Made by a program: the position numbers and the translations under genes
Assembly: GCF_000417875.1 (NCBI RefSeq)
Contig: NW_006920898.1
Span: 1-64,000 of the forward strand
Direction of reading: 5' to 3'
DNA from: Pseudozyma flocculosa PF-1
Lineage: Eukaryota > Basidiomycota > Ustilaginomycetes > Ustilaginales > Ustilaginaceae
DNA: 64,000 nucleotides
Notes under the pieces: generated by a model
Seen by the model: only the letters and a program-made list of their open reading frames with translations
Database searches by the model: none
Told to the model about the DNA's origin: nothing
Shown here: in pieces, positions 22,786-31,419 of the stretch
How positions within the stretch are numbered: the stretch's first letter is position 1
Layout: every line of letters begins with the position of its first letter

Positions 22786-24062
22786 CGTGCTTCCACTTTC
22801 GATCGGGACGGAGCGTGCTTGTGAGTCCCTTTGGCGGCAGCCAACAGCAGGCTGTGGAATCAGTGGGAAGAGAGAGGATGAGGGAGGTCGTGGCGCGTAT
22901 GCCCCCAGAGTACGGTCGTCGCAGGGTCGGAGAGACAACAGCAGGTAATCGAGCAGGTACGAGGAGAGAAAACGGGCGATTGCCGTCGACAAAGCGACCT
23001 CCTCCGAAGCCCTCCCCCCTTCCTGATTTTATACGTGGTCGCCCTCGCCGACGGCCATCCCTGGCGCCGATGACGCAGGTCTGCCCGCCTTGACCGGCCC
23101 GTTGTGATCCTCGATGCATTCGCCCCGAACCGCCAAGCCAAACGACAGAAGCAGGGAGGAGCAGGCGCGCAGTCGTCTCGGGGGCATTGGTGCCGACACG
23201 GGGCGAGTTTCGGAAGCGCTGGCGAAGGTGGGTGCGCCCCAGGTGGTTCGGCTGCATCCGAGCGGCCTCTTGCATTGTCCTGACTTTTGCATATCCCTCA
23301 GTAGTCATGAGTGCCATCGATGAGCACGGCACGAAGGCGTTACGACCGCATGGGCAGAGCAAAGCTGCTCGCCGAAGCGTCGTGCTGTCCCACCGGGAAG
23401 GTCGAGGACTCAGGCACCATGGCCGGTGAGATTTGCCGTCGACCGGCACGGAGCATGCCGGCGCCCCTTGCCCTCGTCCATCTCATTGACTCTGGAGCAT
23501 CCTTTGAGACTGCCTCGACCGCCCGAGCTGTACGGCAGCCAGCGTACGGATCGGACCCCGCCCGTCTCCCACGCTCGTCCGCAAAGTTCCGAGGCGGTAG
23601 CGGTCTGCCCGTCCCTGAACCATGATCCAGGCCGATCAAGGTTCATCATGCCGACGACGAAGCCTCCCCACCGGCGAATTCAAGCTCAAGCTAGGAGCGA
23701 GGCAAGAGCTATTGGCTTTCCACGCTGCACCGGCAGGCGCCATCCTCGGTGAGCCCGACAAGGTGCCGGCCCAATTATGGCTGCCTGCGCACGACCTTTG
23801 CAGAGCGGTTGTCGAGGTTGGGCATGATCATGGGCGACGTTCCCTCTCTCGACCTGAGATCGATTGCGAGACGGTGGTGGTTCTCGGCCGTGCCCGTGTG
23901 CGGTAAACGTACAAGATGAATGGGGTGCCGACCAGAGGAGGCAAGAGGTAACCGCGCGGGCTCGCCATCGGATGTACGTTCCGATTTGCCTCCTTGCACG
24001 TTGACTGGCAAAGGGCTCGACAGAGTGGAGCCACGGCAAACGGATGCCGACGGCCGCCACGC
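22786..24062. other. Intergenic region, 1.3 kb
   Basis: Short open frames exist on both strands, but none has a recognisable domain, codon pattern or splice continuity. The part nearest 22786 should contain the promoter of the secreted-protein gene. Confidence 0.45.
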
Positions 24063-24996
24063 TCAGCTCCAGTCGAGGTCGTCGTCGTTAAAGTTGGTCG
24101 ACGACGCCCCGCCGCCGGTCAGGGCGGAGGCGTCGAGCAGCGGTTTCCCGTCCTGGCCCAGCGGCAGCGTCGACTGCATCGGAAGGCCATCCGGCCCCAG
24201 CTTGCCCTCTGCGCGGTCTTTGAGCGCCTGCATCCATCCTCCCTCATCGATGCGCTCCGTCTCTTGCGCCGCGATCCGGTGGGCGTAAAAGTCTCGCCGC
24301 ACATCGTACTTTTCCCGGTCATCCTTGAGCATCCTTCGGAGCGCCACGACCGAGGGCGAGTTATAGCAGAACAAGGAGGGGGGAAGGTGAGCATCGGTCG
24401 GCAGAGAAGGGGAGCTTCCACGACCAAGATTGAGGCTGAGGCTCACCGGCTGTCCATTCTGGCATCTTCGCCCTCGATACTGAGCATCGGGGTCGCCGTC
24501 TTGGCCTCGATCACCTGTCGGGGCCAGCAAAGGAAGTGGGCAGCGAGAGAAGATGAGCCGACGCCCTGAGGGCTGATATGCAGGCGCCACAGCACTCACG
24601 TAGTGGTTGTCGCAGTGTGGGCAGTACTCGTCCGACTCCTCGTACTGAGAGAGCTCCTTTCTGAATGCCCGGCGGCACTTTTTGCAGATAAACGCCAGCT
24701 CAGTCGTCTTGCGGAGCGGGTGATCTTGCGTCTCGGAGTGGCACTCCGGACACTGCAGACGTCGATATCAGATGCGAGAGTAGGCGATCAGGACAGGCTT
24801 CCTGAGCTTCATGTAGTAGACGAAGAGGCTGCCCGTCACGTACATCAAAGAATTTTTGGCAGCACGGTGCTCGCACCGAGACCTGTGCGTTGAGGATGTG
24901 TTTGCTACACGAGATAGGCAAAGGGCGGTGCGAATGTGAGCAATAGGTGTTCGTCCGGACATGACAAGGCCAGCTGTTTTGCCTGACTCACCACAT
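24063..24996 (-). CDS. CHY-type zinc-finger protein (185 aa) with a 5-nt first coding exon
   Basis: Five exons (24996-24992, 24904-24844, 24752-24600, 24514-24447, 24333-24063) give 185 aa in frame; introns are 85-113 nt. The assembled N-terminus reads MCKHILNAQVSVRAPCC, then QKFFD joined to CPECHSETQDHPL and FICKKCRRAF, ending DEYCPHCDNHYVIEAK. This is the Cys/His pattern of the fungal CHY zinc finger, which in Hot13 and plant/animal relatives binds zinc for redox or ubiquitin-related roles. Downstream are MLKDDREKYDVRRDF and an acidic end, DDDLDWS. The first coding exon is just ATG TG, followed by GTGAGT; it was chosen because it restores the usual MCKH start. The gene is tandem with the preceding secreted-protein gene and divergent from the next. 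The role of this fungal subgroup is not established. Confidence 0.82.
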
Positions 24997-25615
24997 GGTC
25001 GTCTCTAGACTAGGTCGGCCGTGACGTCCTTGGTGCGAATGAAGTGACGATGGCGGTGTGGGGACCGAGGCGGTGGTGTGGAGACCTAGGCCAAAGCGGA
25101 GGGCACGAAGAGACCAACACCTCAGTGCAGCAGGTCGGAGCGCCTCTGAGCACCCTCCGACTCCCGAGCTTTTTCCAGGTCAAGCCAGTCAGCAGCGGTT
25201 GAGCACGCGACGAGCCTTCTTCCTCACCACCACCTCCGATGGCCTTTTCGACGTCCGATATCGCCATACAAATGGACACAAAGAGGCTCATAGGTCAGCA
25301 ATCAAATGCGTCTCACTCAAAACCTGCGGTGGGACTGACGGAGTCAGCGATGGAACCAATGCCGTGGACACCTTCCGCCCACCGACGGTGGCCGAGCTGA
25401 CGCCCCGAACTACATCATCTAGCATGGCGGGCAGCCAATGCAGGAGCGACGAGCATTCGTTGTAGGACCAACATGGTCGATGTGGCTGGTGAATGACCGC
25501 GCTGAGATGCTGGTGGGTACAAAAGCTCCGCTCCGAGGAGATGGCCCGGCCAAAAGCCCCAAGAAAGAGCCTTCCTGCCACCTCCCTCACTCCCTCCCCG
25601 ATTCATTCAGCACAC
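24997..25615. other. Divergent intergenic region, 0.6 kb
   Basis: No coding exon is supported. It separates the CHY zinc-finger gene and the second secreted-protein gene and must carry both promoters. No convincing TATA element was seen. Confidence 0.45.
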
Positions 25616-26719
25616 ATGGTCGTTTTCGTATGGCTCTTTGTGGTGATAGCCGTCCAGCTGCTGCTATCTGGCATCGCGACGGCCGATCCACGTCCCATGC
25701 CAATGGACCTGCCTGTTTCAAGCACCTTTGGGCAAGTCGGCCATGAACTCCTGGACCAGGCGGCTTCTCGCAGAGATCCCGCATCTCTCAACATCGTGGA
25801 GTCTTGGCCTTTCCCTCGTGACGCCGCCCCTCAGCTCGCCAGCCTCAGCGCGCATCGCTCAGCCGCACCGACTGCTCTCGAGCACGCACACGTCCACGCA
25901 TCTGCCGTCGAGGGCAGCAGCGAGAACGCCCCTTGGTCCTCTTTCCAACCGGCGCAGCCGCGTTCGTCGGTAAGCGGGGCCGGACCATCCGCAGCATCCG
26001 CACACGGCCACGTCCCGATCAGCACCCAGCCCAGGCAAGATTCCAACCCCGTTGTGTGGCTCTACCACACGCTGATGGCCGATCCCTTGGCACAGGCGAC
26101 CTTGGGCGACCTGGTCCCGATGCACACGCAGAACCTCGAGAACTTCTACGCACACCCTCGCTGCTTCCGCAGCAACACTGCCGACCGCATCCTTCTAGCA
26201 GCGGACAATGCAGTCTTCAACACCGTCCAGCTCGCCGGACCAGAGGAGAAGGACCTCGTCTATCTCAAGTACCTCGGCGATCTGCGCTTCTTTGGGGAAC
26301 GCTACTCTTCGCCCGCCTTCTTGCCTCACTGGGCCACGTATGCGGACGGCACATACTACACCACTCCCCTTGCCCAGATCGACAGGCAGGTCGGGCTTAG
26401 CAAGGTAGTTCCGAAGCGCTTCTACGGGCCCGTGAACCGCTACCGGGTCAACAAGTACGAAATCGTCTTTCGAAGGATCGCATCTCTGGATGCGATGGAG
26501 ATCGTTCCGCCCTCTTACCAAAAGCAGGTGTTGGCGCACCAGGCCTTTGTGTTTCACGTCACAGCCTTTCCAGAGGCGAAAAGAGGACCCCAGAGAAACG
26601 TCCAAGCGCTCGAGATCGGCTACCTCGTGTCGCCCTTCAGCCACAAGAAGTCGCAGATACCGCCCGTCTATCCAAACGTCGAGCACTTTGATGTGTTCCC
26701 GCACGCGTCTAGCGAGTGA
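25616..26719 (+). CDS. Secreted protein of unknown function (367 aa)
   Basis: The protein is not recognised. The start MVVFVWLFVVIAVQLLL with SGIATA before DPRP is a clear signal peptide (cleavage about residue 23). After a Ser/Ala/His/Pro-rich linker to about 145, the C-terminal ~220 residues look like a folded domain. It begins VVWLYHTLMADPLAQ and is rich in aromatic residues (LKYLGDLRFFGERY, LPHWATYADGTYYTT, KRFYGPVNRYRVNKYEIVFRR, HQAFVFHVTAFPE), with only one cysteine. That composition suggests a beta-rich extracellular or vacuolar domain. The ATG at 25616 was chosen over an upstream in-frame ATG at 25493 because it places the signal peptide at the very N-terminus. The following gene lies 520 bp downstream on the same strand. 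Confidence 0.78.
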   Translation: MVVFVWLFVVIAVQLLLSGIATADPRPMPMDLPVSSTFGQVGHELLDQAASRRDPASLNIVESWPFPRDAAPQLASLSAHRSAAPTALEHAHVHASAVEGSSENAPWSSFQPAQPRSSVSGAGPSAASAHGHVPISTQPRQDSNPVVWLYHTLMADPLAQATLGDLVPMHTQNLENFYAHPRCFRSNTADRILLAADNAVFNTVQLAGPEEKDLVYLKYLGDLRFFGERYSSPAFLPHWATYADGTYYTTPLAQIDRQVGLSKVVPKRFYGPVNRYRVNKYEIVFRRIASLDAMEIVPPSYQKQVLAHQAFVFHVTAFPEAKRGPQRNVQALEIGYLVSPFSHKKSQIPPVYPNVEHFDVFPHASSE

Positions 26720-27239
26720 CGAAGTGTTGGGAGCATCTGGAAGCCCGTCGAGTCTAGGACGCTAAAAGGTGATCGGTGACCTCTTGGCAAAGATGCCGCC
26801 GGAAGCGTCGACGGAGGGACTCGTTCTCGTTCTCATCCCTCTCCTCGTACTTCACGGCTGTCCTCGTCACGCACTTGTGTTGACACGCGCGTGCCTCTGG
26901 CCTTTCCATCGCGGCACGGATGATTGCCGCCTTGATCGTTCCAACCCTCAGCTATATCATCTTACACTGCATTCCACTCAATAGAAGCTGTCATTTGAAC
27001 TGTAGTGTCTCGTGTCGATGGCGGCGAGGGTTGATGGTAGCACGCACTAGCGCCTGCAGCGCGTGAAAAATAAGAATATAATGGCTGGCGGGCGCCCATG
27101 CAGGCGTGGCCTGGCCTGGCCGTTCCAGACGCGGGGAAGCGAGGAAAGGCGAGGCGTGCACGCACCACCCTACCCCGCTCCTTCCTGCGACACCACCATC
27201 CCCACGCCCATCACCATTAACCACCAGAAGAACTCCACG
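26720..27239. other. Intergenic region upstream of PBN1
   Basis: No gene is seen. An A/T-rich stretch at about 27066-27080 (AAAAATAAGAATATAAT) stands out in GC-rich surroundings and is a plausible TATA region about 165 bp before the chosen PBN1 start. Confidence 0.45.
27066..27080 (+). promoter_or_regulatory. Candidate TATA region of the PBN1-like gene
   Basis: This is the only strongly A/T-rich block in the region (TAAGAATATAAT) and lies about 160-175 bp before the ATG at 27240. The assignment rests on composition and distance only. It also overlaps an in-frame ATG at 27081, which would then be 5' of transcription start. Confidence 0.3.
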
Positions 27240-28535
27240 ATGGGGTCTAGCCTTCAGACCGGCACACTGCATCCGCAACTTACGGTCGGCCTACCGGGTC
27301 CGCTCACCTCGCTCCCCAAAGCAGCACGGGAACAGTGCCGCGCCTCGATCCTGGTGCACCTACCGCCCAGCCTCTTCTACGACCCATACACCTCCTACGC
27401 CATCCGCCGCGATCCACGTATCGCAAACGTGCAAATTCTCGGTCACACTGAGCTGGAACGACCTGTTGGATGGAGCCTATCCTCCCCGCCCCCTTCTTCG
27501 TCGGTGCGGACGTCGGCGGGTGCAAGGAGCTGGTGGGAGAGGGACTACGACAGCGACGAGGCGGGCGGGACGTTTCCGGACGACGATGAAGGCCTGGCCG
27601 GGCTGGTCGGCGGACTGCTCAAGAACGAGGTCCAGCAGCGAGAGGGTAGGAGGGCGGAAGCGGCCGGGCTCGGCGCTCGGGGGAATCGAGGAACGGGAAG
27701 GATAGAGGACCTGAAACACGAACACACCACCGTCGTCTTGGACCTCGACACTTCCGCACTCGGCAGGGCCAGTGGAGGCGCGACGGAGACGATCGATGTG
27801 CCGCTCCACGTCCGATACATGCCGCCATCCTCGACGACGTCGCCGAGCCTTGTCGTGGGACTCGAGAGGGTTGCGACCAGGATGCTTTCACCGGCAGTCT
27901 CGAAGTGGCTCAACAGCGCCGTGGCGCACATTCCATGGCTCTCCTCATCCGGCCCAGGCGTCGATACCTCGGAGCGCATCGATTCAAGCAGGACGACGGT
28001 AAACGAGGAGGACGAAGGGCTGTACTACCGCCAAGCGCTGCATCCGCCCGAGATTGTCCTCGACTGTCCCGACCAAGTGGATGCGCGATCGCTGAAAGGG
28101 TGGTATCCCGTCGGTGAGTCCCTCTTGCGCTCCACTGCGCCTGCACACAACAGAACCGACTCTCATCTTTCGCCTTCCTCCATACCTGCCTCGTTCGATA
28201 CCGAAGACGACACATCCCTGTTCCCCAGCACGCACGCACACCACAAGCTACCCCACCCGTCCACGTCGAGCCTCTTCAAGCCTCTCCTCGTCCAGTCCTC
28301 CTCCTCCTCCTCCTCCTCCTCCCCGTCTTCGGCACAAGCACCTGACCTTGAACTCGACCTCCCCATCGGCGACACCCAGGTAGCGCCCTTCGTCCAGTTC
28401 TTTACCGTCCTCTGCGTCTTCCTCCTGTCCGGCTGGGTCCTCTCGTCCACGTTTCGGTACACCGACAAGGTCGACCGCCACGAGGCGCACCAAGCCAGCA
28501 CACGCGAGAAGAGCGTGCTCGGAAAGCGTCAATAA
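27240..28535 (+). CDS. PBN1: GPI mannosyltransferase I stabilising subunit (Pbn1/PIG-X)
   Basis: The 431-aa product fits the PIG-X/Pbn1 family, the ER subunit that stabilises the first GPI mannosyltransferase (PIG-M/Gpi14). Supporting features are an N-terminal SILVHLPPSLFYDPY, the family hallmark DVPLHVRYMPPS in the middle, and the C-terminal LDLPIGDTQVA preceding a single membrane span (about 382-405, PFVQFFTVLCVFLLSGWVLS) with a short charged tail. A run of serine codons (near 28300-28325) and other linker sequence lie between. There is no signal peptide at the chosen ATG; an upstream in-frame ATG at 27081 would only add a Gly/Arg/Pro-rich extension. A possible 40-nt intron at 28114-28153 was rejected because removal would shift the frame and delete the membrane span. 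It converges on RIC8. Confidence 0.82.
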   Translation: MGSSLQTGTLHPQLTVGLPGPLTSLPKAAREQCRASILVHLPPSLFYDPYTSYAIRRDPRIANVQILGHTELERPVGWSLSSPPPSSSVRTSAGARSWWERDYDSDEAGGTFPDDDEGLAGLVGGLLKNEVQQREGRRAEAAGLGARGNRGTGRIEDLKHEHTTVVLDLDTSALGRASGGATETIDVPLHVRYMPPSSTTSPSLVVGLERVATRMLSPAVSKWLNSAVAHIPWLSSSGPGVDTSERIDSSRTTVNEEDEGLYYRQALHPPEIVLDCPDQVDARSLKGWYPVGESLLRSTAPAHNRTDSHLSPSSIPASFDTEDDTSLFPSTHAHHKLPHPSTSSLFKPLLVQSSSSSSSSSPSSAQAPDLELDLPIGDTQVAPFVQFFTVLCVFLLSGWVLSSTFRYTDKVDRHEAHQASTREKSVLGKRQ

Positions 28536-28806
28536 TTGAAGGCTGCAGCAGTAAGAAGAACGAGCGGACGGGCCAAGGAGCGGAATGGTGCGTGGTATCT
28601 AGCGTAATGGAGACTGCTTTGGGTCGACTGAGAGAGAGGGGCGGGAGGAAGAGATGTGTAGGCATGCTGGTTTCGACGATGGAGTGGTTGGCGAGGGCAA
28701 GAGCGAGAGCGTTGGCGAGGGCAAGAGCGAGAGCATTGACGAGGGCCGGTGCGAGGAGCCGAGGCGGCAGGGTGCTTGCAGAATCCCGCTTCCACAATGG
28801 CGGCGG

Positions 28807-31419
28807 CTACGTCTTGGCCACGGGTGCTGGCGCCTCGTCGCCGATCCGCTCGCCGCGCTCGCCCTCGTCTGCTTCGGGCGCCTTGCCCGCCAGCTTCCTC
28901 GCCCGCCTCCTCGCCTCTTCCATCCTCTTTTTCCGCTCCCGCATCTCCCTCTCGACGATCCGCTCGTCGTTCTCGTCTTCTTCCTCCATCCTCCTCCGCT
29001 CCTCGTCCTCCCTTGCCCCGTCGATTTCCTCGAACCTGCCTTCCTCGTGGAGCTTCTCCCTCGGATCCTGTACCTTGACCACGCCGGTGCGGTTCAGCCG
29101 GTCAAACAGGCAGAAGAGCTTTTCGGCCTCGGCCTCCTTTTCCTCCTCCGTCATGCTGTCCATGTCCGCTGCCAGCTCCTCGGCGGTCGGGTCAAATTGA
29201 CCCGTGATTGGGTTGACGGTGCGCCCAGAACCGTCGGGAGAAGACCCGTTCCCGTTGGTGTACGAAGGAGGCAAGGCGCTGGCGAGGCCGCTGTTCATGA
29301 GGAAGCCGGCGCAAGGCCCGTAACCGATGGCCTCGGTCATCGACTTGGGGTCTGATTCGCAGATTGCCAGGAGCATCTCGCCGGCGGCGCGAGCGGTCCG
29401 CTGCAGCATCACCGACGACATCAGGCGCACCAGTCGACCGAGGAGGTCCAGCCGCTTGTCTAGCGGCCTCGATCGGTCGAGGTCTGACGGCAGCAGAATT
29501 GATCGCATCGAATGTCGGAAGGTGCCGTCGTCTGCGGCGATCTTGCGGAGCAGCAAGAGCAGCGGCGGCACCGTGTCCTCGATCTCGACGCCGTCGCGGT
29601 TGGCGGCAGCTCGAACCTGTTTCGAGTCTGGATCTTCGACGCTGTGCGACCCGTTCTGGGTGGGACCGTCGTCCGCGGCGGCGGCGCTGAGGTACCGGTC
29701 CAGCACCCGATCGGCGATGACAAGAAGCCGAGACAGCACCGGCGGCGCGGTCTCGAGCGCTGCTGTCGATGCGCGGGAAATTTCGCGGCTGAAAGCAGTA
29801 GTCTGCCGGGCTGCTCGTGGCGACGGCGGTGACGAGGCGGTCTGGCCATGATCCGCGGGCGCCGATGTCGAGGCTGCCGACTTGCTCCCGCGCCGATTTG
29901 CTGAGCTGCTGGAGGACGAGGAGAAGAGGGCGCTGACGCTGTCGGCCAGCTTGCGAGCAGTGCTGCCCGTGGGGGAACCAGTCGGTGAAGCGTTGCGGCT
30001 GTCGGAGTCGTTGCCGAGCTCAGAGAGCCCGAGACCGTGCTGGTCCAGGGAGCGGCTAGCCCACCGCTCGTGGTAGCCCTTGAGGGGATAATTGAGCAGC
30101 GCTGCGATGGCGTGTGTCATCGGAGGGATAAGTGGCACGGGCTCAGATAGGGGTAGTGAAGCAACGACCTCGAGCACAGGATCCAGCATGTCGTCGAGCG
30201 CCTCGTGGTAGCTCTCTCCTGCCACGGCGCGGTCCTGCAATGCTTCGCTCTTGCCGTTGCCGTTGCTCGCGGTGCCATTACCGGCAGAGTTGGACGCCGA
30301 GATGTCGTCGCCCCGGTCGACGTTGTCGTTGCTCTGTGCGCCGCTGCTGCTTCTGCCACTGCTGCTGCTTGCCAGCCTCGGGTAGTAGAGGCAAAGATTG
30401 AAGTGCGCCTTGAGCAGGTCCGATAGCGCCGTTGCCAGCTGCGTCCCCGTCGCGGAGGCGACCAGGGTCGACTGCCTGGAAGGTGCTGCCTCGCCGTTCT
30501 CGCTCTCCCGGATCGTCCTGAGCAGGGTCCGGACGCAGTCGGCCTCCTTCCGAACCACTCCGAAGGATTCGACGGCTGTGCGGTTGAGGGGCGACTCGAA
30601 GAGCGTGCCAAAGAAGAGGAGGCGAGAGCCGAGGAAGAGTACATCGACCGGCGTCTCGCTAGGGTTGGCCAGCAGCGCCACGGCCGTCTGGCCACCTGCG
30701 ACTCCCTCGCTGGACAATTCGAGCCGCGATGCCTCGTGGAGAAAGAGGGCGTTGTTGAGGCAGCGGAGCGCCATGTCGGTAATCTGCCAGTCCGGTGCGC
30801 CGTCGTTCGGGGAGGTTGACGGGGCTGGCTCCTCGTCGATGGTGGCGGACTCGTCCGAATCAGCGTGGGAGGGCTTGGCGGTGGAAAAAAGGCGGGGTGA
30901 AGTGTCGCTGCCTCTGGAGCCGGAGGACGGCGTCTTTGGTCTTCGCAGCGCCCTGCTAAGCGTGCCAGCGAACGAGGGCGAGGAGGAGAGGGCGGGAGGA
31001 GGCGACGAGTTGCCCGACGAGCCCGACTTTCGTCCTTTGCGAGCTGCGCTCCTCTTTGCGGGTGGGAAGTCGATTTGGAGCAGCAGGCTCTCGAGACCTT
31101 GCCGTTCGGCCAGCGGCGAGCTGCCACCGGGCAGACGGCTGAGCTCCTTGAGCACCTTGAGCGAGAGGAGCCGCAATTCGGGCGACCACTTGCCGCGAGC
31201 CCGCGAGTTGGACGGGATCGGCGCCTGCCGAGCCCCCGTTGCGTTGGTGAGGTCCGAGATGAGGGCGCGGCAGAACTTGGTCCGCAGGCTATCGGACAGC
31301 GAGCCGTACGCGGTCAGCGCCTGAGAGTCGAGCGCCGTCAGCCAGGCATGCACCGAGTTTGGGCTGTCGAGGCGCGCCGACGGCGGCGTCGAGAGGTAAT
31401 CTTTGACTGTCTCGGACAT
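28807..31419 (-). CDS. RIC8: RIC8 (synembryn), G-alpha chaperone and exchange factor
   Basis: This 870-aa single-exon protein matches Ric-8/synembryn, a cytosolic armadillo-type protein that folds and activates heterotrimeric G-protein alpha subunits. Diagnostic segments are ALRCLNNALFLHEASR, DVLFLGSRLLFFGTLFE, PLIPPMTHAIAALLNYPL, LLLLRKIAADDGTFR, LVRLMSSVMLQRTARAAGEML and the C-terminal NPITGQFDPTAEE. Serine-rich insertions (for example around 29880-29960 and 30900-31040) make it longer than the usual 480-600 aa. The C-terminus is a highly charged Glu/Arg coiled coil. The ATG at 31419 starts MSETVKDYL; the frame further upstream lacks an ATG. A Ric8 gene implies G-alpha signalling as in other filamentous and basidiomycete fungi; budding yeast lacks it. 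Confidence 0.93.
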   Translation of the reverse strand: MSETVKDYLSTPPSARLDSPNSVHAWLTALDSQALTAYGSLSDSLRTKFCRALISDLTNATGARQAPIPSNSRARGKWSPELRLLSLKVLKELSRLPGGSSPLAERQGLESLLLQIDFPPAKRSAARKGRKSGSSGNSSPPPALSSSPSFAGTLSRALRRPKTPSSGSRGSDTSPRLFSTAKPSHADSDESATIDEEPAPSTSPNDGAPDWQITDMALRCLNNALFLHEASRLELSSEGVAGGQTAVALLANPSETPVDVLFLGSRLLFFGTLFESPLNRTAVESFGVVRKEADCVRTLLRTIRESENGEAAPSRQSTLVASATGTQLATALSDLLKAHFNLCLYYPRLASSSSGRSSSGAQSNDNVDRGDDISASNSAGNGTASNGNGKSEALQDRAVAGESYHEALDDMLDPVLEVVASLPLSEPVPLIPPMTHAIAALLNYPLKGYHERWASRSLDQHGLGLSELGNDSDSRNASPTGSPTGSTARKLADSVSALFSSSSSSSANRRGSKSAASTSAPADHGQTASSPPSPRAARQTTAFSREISRASTAALETAPPVLSRLLVIADRVLDRYLSAAAADDGPTQNGSHSVEDPDSKQVRAAANRDGVEIEDTVPPLLLLLRKIAADDGTFRHSMRSILLPSDLDRSRPLDKRLDLLGRLVRLMSSVMLQRTARAAGEMLLAICESDPKSMTEAIGYGPCAGFLMNSGLASALPPSYTNGNGSSPDGSGRTVNPITGQFDPTAEELAADMDSMTEEEKEAEAEKLFCLFDRLNRTGVVKVQDPREKLHEEGRFEEIDGAREDEERRRMEEEDENDERIVEREMRERKKRMEEARRRARKLAGKAPEADEGERGERIGDEAPAPVAKT

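Noticed and set aside
28114..28153. 40-nt intron in the PBN1-like gene (GTGAGT...CAG)
   Set aside because: It is shorter than the other introns, shifts the frame and would remove the C-terminal membrane span required in the family.
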